This document shows positions 12,691 to 23,834 of a DNA stretch of 64,000 nucleotides, piece by piece; positions within the stretch are counted from its first letter, which is position 1, and every line of letters starts with the position of its first letter. The notes below the pieces were generated by a model. The model was not told the DNA's origin, made no database searches, and saw only the letters and a list, made by a program, of their open reading frames with translations. A program made the position numbers and the translations under genes. This DNA is from Ariolimax columbianus (Eukaryota; Mollusca; Gastropoda; Stylommatophora; Arionidae), in the NCBI GenBank assembly GCA_036924085.1, contig JAVGWX010000004.1:7711044-7775043 (forward strand), written 5' to 3'.

Positions 12691-13869
12691 CAGCTGGACG
12701 GAAGATTGTCCACGCTCTAATGTTCTCCATAAAAAAAGACTATCGAAAGAGAAGTGTGTACCCGGTAATGTGCTACCGTTATTGGACAGAATAGTTATCC
12801 AGTAATCCAGTTACACAATCACTTATATATTCCTTACTATTTACTTTTCGTATGGCAAAGGCCCAGTGGTTAGTCAAACTAACTGATCTGTCGTTTCTCT
12901 CCAGCATGTCGTGTACCGTGCATGCGTGTGGCATGCCTATGTATGTAATTAACTGTCTTTGGTCCTGGACAGAACATCACGTGCAAGTATCTGTATCACA
13001 ATGTTATCAGAGTTTTGGTTCTTCATCTGGTCAAATCAGACCTAAGCTTATTTACAGTTCTCCATTTTGGATATGATAGGTGTGCTCCTGGTGCGGCCTA
13101 CTCTTGTAGCTTCATAGAGTTGGAAGATCTTCCTAGGACAGGTTACATTTTTTGTTTTACCAAACTCCCTCTAGACTAGTCTCATTTTCTACAATTGATG
13201 TCGGTAAATGTTATGTATTGAGTCATTGGTATGTTTATTTATTTACTAAACTACATCAAGACGTGTCTTTTCTTCTGCAATTACTGTTTGTAGTATCGAT
13301 GTCTTGAAACGTTGGTCGTTTTGTTTTTCTCAACTTATGCTGCAATGCTATTTCTGTTCCAGGAAAGGCGCTATACAAAGTATGGTGCATATTTTTATTC
13401 GACTGTACTGGTTTAACAATCTAGTTAATATTAACGCTGTCACATCCATTGCAGTAACGGCGTTTATGGTGTGCAAATACGGTGTTCATACTACTCCCAT
13501 ACTGTTTGACGCTGTCAAAAAGCACAAGTTAAGTGCAGATGTGGAGAGGATAAATGGCTGTGCTGTCTGTGTCGTTCGTATGTCTGCTTGTGGTGTTGTT
13601 CCTTCCAGTGAATTTATGTTTGATCTATTGGCAATGTGTAGCCTTTAATGACGGTGTATCGTCTAGTTTGAAATCATAAAAATGTTGTTATAGTGTTCGC
13701 TCTGATGTCCGTGATATATGATATGTATTGTCCTGCTGCCCTCCCTGAATTTCATGAGGTAAAAACCTTTTTAGGTTTTGTTTGGGTTTTGTGTATGGTG
13801 ATATTTCATGACAGTATCATCCGAATTCTTAAAACTGACGTCTCGATGATATATGTGAATCGCCTCGCC
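12691..13869. other. Unassigned stretch, possibly 3' part of the neighbouring minus-strand element
   Basis: No clear RT motif seen on either strand. The neighbouring minus-strand RT remnant (13870-15130) would have its 3' half here, but I could not read conserved blocks in it. Confidence 0.35.
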
Positions 13870-15130
13870 TCTGTAATCGTCTACTGGCCATTAATGTATT
13901 TATTGAACAACTGTCGTGCCACTACACTACCTTGCTCAAGACCATGTTTGTGAATTTCTCCTTTTCAAATGTAGCAGTCGTTGATAGGCTATTTTTGTTT
14001 GCTGTTGCTTGGATGACTATCTCAGCTGCTTTCTCCGGTTCATGTCCAATGTTCTTTATTATTCTCCATTGCCGACCTCTGCTCTACTTATGTTTAAGCT
14101 ATCTACTTTTTGAAACCATTTGTCCGTTTTAGAATTCGAGATATAATGTATGTGGACTTTTCAGGTCATTCGAAGCTCATCTGAAAAAATATCATTTTGG
14201 TATAATTATTTGCAATGTTCACATTTGACATTAATGCTTTGATTGATGGTGTATTTTGTTCTGCAGCTCATTTGGGATTGGGCGTTTGTATATCTTGTTA
14301 ACGTGTTCTATGAATTCTTAGCCTTTTGAGAGATATGGTTCAATGTTTAGGATTTCTTTATCCAGGTCACTTGTGAACCGTCCCAATTGAACTTTCCTGA
14401 ATTTACAGCGTCTTTTAAATGGCACTGTCTCAGATCACACGATTGACAGGATGACACATGTAATGGGTTGAATTGTGTTCGTGGGATCCGTTCCTCGATA
14501 GTCTTCATTGCCTGGTTCTGTCTCGTGTCACTCGAGAGGATGTTATCTGAATTGTAACATGTTTTCCATCGGCCACTAGTAAAGGGTGACGGTAATTGTA
14601 GATGCGTAGGTGTCGATTATTTAGCTCTGCCCACTTCTACAGTTCTTCTCAATTCGAATCGGTAGGATTGTATACCCATGTTTTGAATATCCTATTACTA
14701 TTCTGACATCATGTCGTTTAACGTTAAGCGTTCTCTTGAACATAATTATGTTTTAGGTGACTTATTTAATGAGGAGGGCTTTGATTGTTGCTTGATGACA
14801 AGTAGGACAGCGCATCGAATCCCCTTTAATGCATATACTCTGTTTATGTTGGGAAGAAATAACGCTTCTATTGTGTTTTCTCCACATACAGTATCGTGCA
14901 TGATTTGTCCTTGATTGTAAGGATGTCGATGTTTTCTTTGAAGGTTTGACCTGCTAAATGTATATCTAACTCTTGTTTGACTAACACTGCACATCAAAAG
15001 TGCTGATTTGGTCTATCGATCACCACTTCATCATTATACATCGGTAATATGAGGAATTCACATTTGCGCTGATAGAATAGGCGTTACAAATTCCTTGGAT
15101 GTTGATTGAAGTCAACAGGACGGCTATTTT
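13870..15130 (-). mobile_element. Decayed non-LTR element: endonuclease and RT remnants
   Basis: Read on the minus strand. About 14600-14530 shows a FxSGRWK-like segment and about 14440-14390 shows VPFKRRCKFRKVQLGRF. Together they resemble the end of the endonuclease domain and the following linker in Jockey/I-like elements (F-x-S-G-R-W, then x-PFKRR-x-NF-x-KA-x-W). About 13945-13870 reads QGSVVARQLFNKYING, matching the QGSVLAPxLFNIYxND block that precedes the catalytic aspartates. Many stops. The 5' limit is uncertain. Which non-LTR clade it belongs to cannot be settled from these blocks. Confidence 0.5.
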
Positions 15131-17078
15131 AATATTGTCCATGGTGTTTTTGTGTTGACATGATTGGCTGACTTTGTAGTCGTTTCTAGAAAACATTATA
15201 CGATGAGTGTATTTACATCTGACGTATTGGTACCCGATTGTACCTTGAGCTATGGATGCGTATAAGTAATACTTGTCTAGCAAACGGTTCAGGAGACATA
15301 AATCGGTATTCTTGCCAAGGTTCTCACAACTTTTAGAAGGGCTCTGGGTGGGTATCATTTGTGTCCATTTAATCGTTCCAAACCAAAGCACAGACAGACA
15401 TACGCAAAAACAATCGGAGAGACAACAATGCAGTATTACATACACCACCAACCAGCAATGACAATTCAAAGTAGACACATAGTAATACACTATATTCTAA
15501 ATACAGTTCCACTTAATCAATAAATGCGTTTTACATTTTCAGAATCGTTACCCTCATGGATTTACCTCCTATCACTGATTCCATTATTCATTTTACTCTT
15601 ATTCTGCATTCCGGCGAAAGGGCCAGCTGCCAGAAATGAAGGTGGTTAGAGGTGTCACACCAACTGCATACTCTGAAAATGCTGCATGCTATGAGGTACT
15701 GAAAGCGGCCTTTTTTGTGTAGAAATTGGAAATACGTATACTTTAACTGATAACTAGTGATGCGCTCTATGTCAGTGATAAGTCAGTCATTCATTTCATC
15801 ATCATTCACCTTCACTATTACATGAAAACCCCGTCATTGTAATGAAATTATTAAACTTAATAAAACTGCAATGCGTAGAGGTTCATTAATGTTGAAAATT
15901 CATATTCTTTTTTGGACATTTGTTTTGTTAGTGTCCAATTTTTCATTTCATCTGAATCAATGAAGTCGTGTGTCTACATTTCTCAATAATTGCATATGAT
16001 AACAATGCAGGTCTATGCTCAGATCTTCCGCCAGCTGTGACCACTTTTCATAACATAGATATTGGAGTATGTTATTAGCAATAAATAACTAAACTAAGCC
16101 TGAAAGCATACATTGATACATTGATTGTATGTCAGGGAGTGGTATTGCCTTTTTTAATACCCACCATCTTCCCACACATATTACATTGTTGTCATCACGA
16201 TCCACCTTAGCGTAAAGTTAGTGAAAGTAATGACTTGCCCATCACGTGTTGAAGAGTGCTTCCGTATACATATATATTTAATTTTCATGCAAGCATATCA
16301 GCAAACACAGAGTAATGTCAGAGTGACTGCAATATTCCAATGATACGGCCCACACATACAACATTTAAATAAATGAACGTGATATTTACATTTAAAGAAG
16401 CATACTATCTGAACGGTGCAGAATGTCTGACCGTCATTTGAACTGTACCAAATGATATAAACAATGACATTGGTTCTTGCCGTACTGTTTAACTGGGTGA
16501 TTGAACAATAATAAAGTAGACTATAGAGAGAAATACAAATACAAGTAAAACAACTGTTTATTTGCAAATGTCAAACAATGGTACTCGAAAAGGGTTCGGT
16601 GCTTAAATAATAGAAAATTTATAAACGTATCCGTATGATCTAATTATGAAGTAAATCATTGGAAAGAATATCAAATACAATCGAAATTAGATAAAATCAG
16701 CGTTAACGATGACATTTTCGTTTTACATTACATGCATTTGACAAAAAATATATTCTATAAATGAAATTAGCTATGGCGGATTTTTAAAATTTTTTTAAAA
16801 ACAACTTAATATGAAACTTGATACATTTTTAGGAACAATTGTACAAATTATTTTAACCATAAATACATGAAAGCAGTTTTTTTCTGAAAACGTGTAATAA
16901 ACAGGTGAGCATATCAAGTAAACAACGAGACTTATTCTACAGATAATCTATGCTATCTAAACAATTGTTTAAATCAAAAAAAAGAAATCAGATTTCAAAA
17001 AGTGATGTACCATTTAAAATGGAAAGTTGATCACTGGAATTGCTATTTTTGTATACAGAAAGACAAACAGGTAAACCT
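15131..17078. other. AT-rich DNA with nothing recognised
   Basis: Only chance ORFs under about 100 codons with no recognisable motif. No tandem array or RNA gene seen. Confidence 0.45.
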
Positions 17079-17251
17079 CACTGTTAAAGAAGCCCAACAG
17101 ATGCTACGCTGGACGGCGCAGAGCTGCTGAAATGGCCACAACAAAAAATAGCACCCGACTTCGGTGACGCTACAAATATTCCTCCCAAGGCAGTACAATG
17201 CGATAAACAATATGAAAACATTGACACGAGCAGTAGATGAACGTTTGCGGA
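17079..17251 (+). mobile_element. RTE-like element, left part of a split RT
   Basis: Degenerate RT coding sequence ending AVDERLR at about 17226-17249. It continues after the LINE-I insertion at 19472 as KEQDGFRQQSACIEQIFTL. Joined in order this is the RTE-type block in which (L)R-x-EQAGFR-x-x-R-SC-x-x-QI-x-TLR lies before motif A. The junction carries the 12-bp target duplication of the LINE-I copy (17240-17251). Confidence 0.7.
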
Positions 17252-19471
17252 GAAAGGAAAAGACAAAACAGATCCAAATGGATACAGGCCTATCAGCCTA
17301 CTTAGCTGTGTCGGCAAACTGATGGAACGTATGATAAATACCAGACTGATGTGGCATCTGGAAGAAAAACGAATACTAATTCCACAACAAGCCGGCTTTA
17401 GACAGCACAGATCCACTGAGGACCAGGTCATCCTCATAGCCCAGGAAATGGAAGATGCCTACCAGGCACAGAAACACACAGTAGCGGTTTGGGTGGACCT
17501 GGAAAAGGCATTTGACAAAGTCTGGAAAGACGGACTTAAGAGGCAAGCTAAGGAGAAGCGAAGTTTGTGGGAGAATGTACAAGTGGATCAACCACTACCA
17601 CAAACAAAGAACGGCCAGAGTCCAAGTACAAAAGCAGATGAGCAAAAAGGTGACACTCGAGCAGGGAGTACCCTACGGAGGAGTACTGTCACCCACACTC
17701 TTCCTGGTGTATATAAACGACATTACAGAGAATATACCAAGAAGAGTCCGTAGCTAAATGTTTGCAGACGATCTGGCTATGTGGACCTCTGAAAAGAATC
17801 TCACCATAGCAAGAAATCGAATGCAGCAGGCCCTAACATCGCTGAAAGAGTGGGTGAACTTATGGCTGGTCAAAATAAACGAGGAGAAAAACGCATGTAC
17901 AATATTCTCGCTTTCAATCAAACCCCAAAATACCAAATAATGTTTAAATTGCAAATTCCTGCAGTCAAACGACAACCCAAATTATCTGGGAGTCACATTT
18001 GATCGCCGCATGACATGGAAAAGTCAGATCGAGAGAAACCGAATTAGAGCCAGAGAAAGAATGGCAATCATGAGGAAACTTGCTGGGACAAGCTGGGGAG
18101 CAGACGAAAGTATTCTAAATAAACTGTACACTGGAAGAGTGAGACCAGTTCTCGAGTATGGCATTGCGGCATGGACAACAGCAGCAATAGCGAACTTCGA
18201 TAAAGTTAGCAAAATTTAAAATCCAAGCTATGAGAGTTATAACAGGAGGCATGAAGTCAACGCCAATTGTAGAACTTGAAAAGATTACAAAATTGCAATC
18301 ATTAACCGATAGAAGAGAATGCAGAGCCCAGCTGAAGTCAGAGAAACTCCGAAGACTGACTGACTATCCAATGCATCAGAGACTAAACAATTTGGGAAAT
18401 GGGAAACAAGCGGAGAAACTTTGCAAAAATAGCCAAAGCAAAGATGAACGAAGATAACATAAACGCACACACAACACCAAAGCCCATCACTAATGTACGA
18501 AAACCTACCTGGAGGCAGGATATATTTCCAGAGGTGGTAGACAATACACCAGGTATTGGAAACAAAAACTGCCAGACTGAAAAAGAAAAGAGAGATACTA
18601 CCCTAAGCTTTATATCGAAACACTACCATAGCATGGACTGTACCCATGCATACACCGACGGTTCTGTAACAAACACTACACAGAACGGAGGGGCAGGAGC
18701 ATTCCTGAACCTACCAAATGGCAGAAAAATAACACTGTCATTCGATACTGGTAAGTACACAAACAATTTCAGAGCGGAGGCAGAGGCATTGAGGGCGACA
18801 GTGGAAGAAATGGTGACACGTAAAGAAAATGAAAGCCATACAGTCCTGCTTACATATGCTCTGGCCGTAGTCAACGCGCTACAAAGCCAGAAAACCACAG
18901 AGCTTAATGACTTAAGAGCAGTACTCTGTCAACTATGCTAGCAGTCCGCACCAAAAAGGGTAGTGGTGCAGTGGGTCCCATCACACTGCAACATCCAAGG
19001 AAACGAGGAGGCAGACAGACTGGCAAAAGAAGGTACAAAACTACCACAAACAGTTACTAGTATGACGTACAAAGTGTCAAAACTGCTAATTAAAGCCAGG
19101 TACATGAACAAATGGGAATCTGAACATACCGGCTACATCAACAACGATGCCTATTACCAGTTGAACAGAAGAGAGCAGGTCGTTGTCTTCAGACTTCACA
19201 CTGGCCAAAATAGACCGAGGTACCACCTATTCAACAAATTGAAGATAGGTGGTACCGACGAATGCCCGTGTGGTACCGGGAAAATGACCGATGAGCATCT
19301 GCGGCAGAGCTGCCCGACATACGAGGATCAGAGAGAGCAGATGTGGCCATCACCAGTGGCAACACAAGACAAGCTATATGGCAGAGTCGACAGCCTCAGG
19401 ATGACCGCCGCTTTTTTCGAAAAAAAATAATGATTACTGTCTGACTGCGTACGATGAAGAAGAAGAAGAAG
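17252..19471 (+). mobile_element. LINE-I copy 3, 5'-truncated, inserted in an RTE-like element
   Basis: Begins in the RT fingers (KDKTDPNGYRPISLL at about 17262-17306) and runs through motif A (VDLEKAFDKVW, about 17490), FADD (about 17761), RNase H (YTDGSV near 18650-18670) and the C-terminal CPCG/EHLRQSCP region to a (GAA)n tail at about 19454-19471. It is bounded by a 12-bp target duplication with one mismatch, AACGTTTGCGGA at 17240-17251 and AACATTTGCGGA at 19472-19483, so the 5' end is a true retrotransposition end. Frameshifts near 17540 and 18405 and stops at 17755-17757, 17938-17940 and 18939-18941 make it dead. Confidence 0.95.
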
Positions 19472-19735
19472 AACATTTGCGGAAGGAGCAGGATGGCTTC
19501 CGACAGCAGAGCGCGTGCATCGAGCAGATCTTCACTCTCATAATAATTGAAGAAAAGTTTGGAGATATGCAATGACCAGTTAACGTAATATTCATCGATT
19601 GTCAATACGCATTCGATTATCTACGCGGGCGATCACTTTGGAAAATTCACATCAACTGTGGACTCCCTAGCGTCTTTAAGTTCATAAAAACTGTATACAC
19701 TATGTCATAATGATTTGTGTGGCCCACTTTCAAGA
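19472..19735 (+). mobile_element. RTE-like element, right part of the split RT
   Basis: Continues the RTE-like RT broken by LINE-I copy 3. It opens with the second target duplication (19472-19483), then reads KEQDGFRQQSACIEQIFTL, motif A as NVIFIDCQYAFDYLRG (about 19580-19630; consensus F-I-D-F-x-KAFD) and SLWKIHINCGLPSVFKFIKT. The sequence then becomes unreadable. Decayed; several stops. Confidence 0.75.
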
Positions 19736-20043
19736 AGTCTGCATTATTTAATAGTTAAAATATGAGTGAATACGTTGATCATGTTTCCTGTGCTATTCAG
19801 TTTGACGATAGTGGTTTGTGGGAAATTCCACTCAAAACACAAATCGGCATTAGGTGGAGAGATGACAAAACATAGAGGACCTGAATTTATAATTGTATCT
19901 CACACTACTTCATTATACTGCAGAGGGGACGAGAAGGTGGATATAGACAAACTATGCTGCAAAGACCAACAGATACGGCTTAACAAAATATCCCCCAGAA
20001 CTAAACCAACACATTGACCTGGGTCCAGCTCAAAGGTGAAGAG

Positions 20044-20044
<1 letters not shown>
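19736..20044. other. Unassigned spacer
   Basis: An 83-codon ORF is present but shows no recognisable motif. It may be the decayed middle of the RTE-like element whose RT lies before it and whose type of 3' end lies after the microsatellite. Confidence 0.35.
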
Positions 20045-20456
<412 letters not shown>

Positions 20457-20459
<3 letters not shown>

Positions 20460-21235
20460 CCTGTCAGCCTGTCAGACGATGAGGTGGCAAGCAGAATAGC
20501 AAAGGCCGGCACAGCCTTTGGTAGAATGCGCTCGATGATCTGGGCACGTCGTGGCATCAGCGTCAAGACCAAACTCAAAGTCTACCGTGCAACCATCACC
20601 CCAACCCTACTATACGCTTGCGAAAGCTGGACTGAATACTCTGGACATGCAAGGAGGTTAAACCACTTCCACACAGGTTGCCTGAGGCGAATATTCCTAA
20701 TCCAATGGCAAGATCATGTTACTGACATCGAGTAACTCTCGAGTGCTAACATGCCCATCATACATGCACTGCTAGAGAAAGCACGACTAGGATGGGCCGG
20801 ATACCTCGTCTGTATGTCAGACGAGCGACTCCCAAAAAACGTATCTACGGCGAGCTGAGAGAGGAATGCTCGAGAGAGGGTGCCCAAAGAAACATTTTAA
20901 GTCTGAAGGACTCACTGAAAATGTGCCAGATAGACATCGACACCTATGAATGTCTTGCGCAAAACAGATCTGCCTGGAGAAGCGCAGTCAAATCGGGAGT
21001 AGCTGCCGGTGAAGACGACCGTGTTGTAAAAGAACAGAGCAGACTCGAGACGCGGAAATCCCGAACTGCGGGAACACCATCCCCTTCTACAAACCTCGTG
21101 TGCCCGATATGTAGCAGATATTTTCGTACCCGCATTGGCCTGTTCAGCTACATGCGCTACAACACCCATATAGAAATCTGTGACAAGGATGATGTCGGCG
21201 GTTCTCATCGACAACGATGGACAGCTATTAATTAA
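20457..21235 (+). mobile_element. RTE-like element, 3' end of ORF
   Basis: Encodes the part after the RT core. Seen in order: LSDDEVASRIAKAGTAFGRM (about 20467-20526), KTKLKVYRATITPTLLYACE (about 20566-20625), LRRIFLIQWQDHVTD, then ARLGWAGYLVCMSDERLPK (about 20781-20838), LAQNRSAWRSAVK (about 20956-20994) and a C-terminal CPIC...H zinc-finger-like segment (about 21101-21170). This order matches the endonuclease-reverse transcriptase elements abundant in lophotrochozoans. At least two breaks (a stop near 20733 and a frameshift near 20840). The 5' side is lost at the microsatellite. Confidence 0.82.
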
Positions 21236-21329
21236 TTATATATATACCTACCTACATGTCTCTTTGTCTGTCTGCCTGTCTGCATGCCAGCGATAATGTA
21301 TGTATGTATATGTATGTTCTTTGCGTTCC

Positions 21330-21571
21330 AAATACGGCGCATACGGTAGACACTGTTGATCTCCATTTGGAACGGCGTGACGCAACTGTTTTTACATTAT
21401 CTATGGTGCTCAGGTCAATAGTTGAGCCCTCTTGGATCACTGTTCTTATCGGTGTTTCCTTTGGTATCCCTCTTTTTCAATTCGAGTGCTCGAACTGGAA
21501 GACGGATGTTGTTTATTCTAAGAACATATCCATCGTTTTTTCCTATGGACTCATATAGTTGGTTTGTGTCT
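21330..21571 (-). mobile_element. Old RTE-like element, C-terminal piece
   Basis: Minus-strand remnant reading DGYVLRINNIRLPVRALEL (about 21515-21460) and VASRRSKWRSTVSTVCAVFG (about 21405-21345), which match the G-H-x-LR-x-x-x-x-RLP and AQDR-x-KWRS-x-x-x-x-LC blocks at the end of RTE-type ORFs. It is the downstream part of the same element seen at 22617-23785 and 25630-26640, cut off by LINE-I copy 4. It carries one target duplication at 21561-21571. Confidence 0.7.
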
Positions 21572-22605
21572 TCTTCTTCTTCTTCTGCGTACACAGTCAG
21601 ACAGTAACCATTATTTTTTCGAAAAAAGCGGCGGTCATCCTGAGACTCTCGCCACTACCATAGAGCTTGTCTTGCAGTTCCACTGGCAATGGCCACATCT
21701 GCTCTCTCTGATCCCCGTATGTCGGGCAGTTCTGCAGCAGATGTTCAGTGGTCATTTTACCAGTACCGCACGGGCATTCGTCGGTACACCCTATCTTCAA
21801 TTTGTTGAATAGGTGGTACCTCAGTCTATTGTGGCCAGTGCGAAGTCTGAAGACAACGACCTGCTCTCTTCGGTTCAACTGGTAATAGGCATCGTTTTTG
21901 GTGTAACCAGTATGTTCGGTTTCCCATTTGGTCAAGTACCTGGCTTTGATAAGCCGTTTTGACTCTTCGTACGTCATACTGGTATCTGTTTGTGGTAGCC
22001 TTGCACCTTCTTTTGCCAGTCTGTCTGCCTTCTCGTTGCCTTGGATGTTGCAGTGTGACGGAACCCACTGTACCACTACCCTTTTTGGTGCGGACAGCTG
22101 GCACAGTTTGCAGAGTGCTGCTCTTAAGTCATTAAGCTCAGTGTTTTTCTGGCTTTTTAGCGCTGTGACTACGGCGAGAGCATCTGCCAGCAAGACTATG
22201 TGGCTCTCATTTTCACTGTGTGTTGCCATTTCTTCCACTGCCGCCCTCAGTGCCTCTGCCTCCGCTCTGAAATTGCTTGTGTACTTACCAGTAGCGAATG
22301 ACAGTGTTATTTTTCTGCCATTTGTAGGTTTAGGAATGCTCCTGCCCCTCCGTTCTGTGTAGTGTTTGTTACAGAACCGTCGGTGTATGCATCGGTCCAG
22401 TCCATGCATGGGTAGCTTTTCGTTATGAAGCTTTGGGTAGTGTCTCTCCTTTCTTTTTCGGTCTGGCAGTTTTTGTTTGCAATACCTGGTATATTTTCTA
22501 CCACCTCTGGAAATATATCCTGCCTCCAAGTAGGTTTTCGTACAGTAGTGATGGGTTTTGGTGTTGTTAGTGCGTTTATGGGATCTTCGTGCATCTTTGC
22601 TTTGG
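21572..22605 (-). mobile_element. LINE-I copy 4, 5'-truncated, inserted in the old RTE-like element
   Basis: Begins just upstream of RNase H and ends in the (GAA)n tail, seen here as TTC repeats from 21570. Perfect 11-bp target duplication GGTTTGTGTCT at 21561-21571 and 22606-22616. Coding: AYTDGSV, SNFRAEAEALRAAVEEM, WVPSHCNIQGNEKAD and the C-terminal CPCG/EHLLQNCP motif. A single lost G near 22325 shifts the frame between the RNase H start and the rest. Otherwise it is very close to the intact copy, so the insertion is young. Confidence 0.95.
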
Positions 22606-22616
22606 GGTTTGTGTCT

Positions 22617-23785
22617 GTTCTTATCGAGTCATTAGTTATGAACTGGTTTCAGCTAATATTCAATCCTGATTTTCTTAGACATTTATTTTTTCAGAAATGA
22701 AGGTAAAAAACATGTCAGAGCTTCTGATGTCTTTCCAGCTCTTACATCCATATGTTAGGACTGATATTACGATTTAGTTGAATAGTCTGAGCTTGGTATG
22801 TTTGCTCAGTGTCGTTGATTTCCAGATGTTAGTGAGCTGATTAAAGGCGCATGATTCAAAAGCCATTATAGTGCAAATTTAATTCGTGAAATAGTATGTC
22901 ATTACGCTTACTCCGCATGTAAAGTGTATTTTGTAAATAGTTCGTATGCAGCTTGATATCGACCGCTATGATTGCAGAAGCCATGATTTTCATATTCGAA
23001 GCGTTTACTTGAAGATATATATGGGCTTCCAATTGGCATAGCCTATACATATGTATATATTTGTGTGTCTATTTTTTCATTAGTGGTACTAAGGAGTGGT
23101 AGGGCGTCTGCAAAATCAATATCGTCGATGGACTTGTTATCTACCCATTATATGTCTAAATGCATGTCATGGGCAAAGTATTTCATAACCAAATCTATAG
23201 ATATTCCAAATAACAGAGGTGATAAACTACCACTCTCTTACTCCTCTTTTAATGTTAAACTATTCAGTGTTTGCCTTTGGTTATTCCATCACAACATCGT
23301 GAATTATCGCTTTGATACAATGTCTGTATTTTGAGGATGAGCCATCGTTCTTTAAAATGTACAATGATGTTGGACTGTCTAGACTGTTAAAGGCCTTATG
23401 GAATTCAATGAAGTGGATGATTAGTCGGGACTGTGTATCTACTGATTCTTCTTTGATAGTCATGAGTGTGAAAATGTGATAAATGCAGAACAATGTGGTC
23501 TTAAGCCAACCTTTTCTTCTTTTAAGAGGGCATATATATGTTCCCTGAGTCGTTCAGATAACAACCTGCAGAGTACTTTCCCAGGTACCGACAGAATAAG
23601 TATGTCATGTCATGTGTCGCATGTATATCTCTGATTGGTGTATTCGTAGCATGTGGTTTAATACATAATGGTCTTGTGATATGTAGAAGCAAACCACCGA
23701 TGCCTATTTTTGCTGCATTTTCAGCTTTTGCGATCAGTTCATGTAATAACTGCATCTTGCCTTTCCGAACGTTATGTTAAACCAT
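22617..23785 (-). mobile_element. Old RTE-like element, linker and RT piece
   Basis: Minus-strand blocks in order: LHELIAKAENAAKIGIGGLL and HITRPLC (about 23750-23670, the linker before RT), VLCRLLSERLREHIYALLKE (about 23580-23520), IIHFIEFHKAFNSLD (about 23430-23375, motif A with E for the catalytic D), IDDIDFADALPLLS (about 23130-23090, catalytic box with the second D changed to A), then AFNQLTNIWKSTTLSKHTKL and LTYGCKSW (about 22850-22720). The order fits one RTE-type element. Stops and frameshifts are frequent, and part of the segment between linker and RT is lost. Confidence 0.75.
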
Positions 23786-23801
23786 TTTATTTAACAAGTC
23801 A

Positions 23802-23803
<2 letters not shown>

Positions 23804-23834
<31 letters not shown>

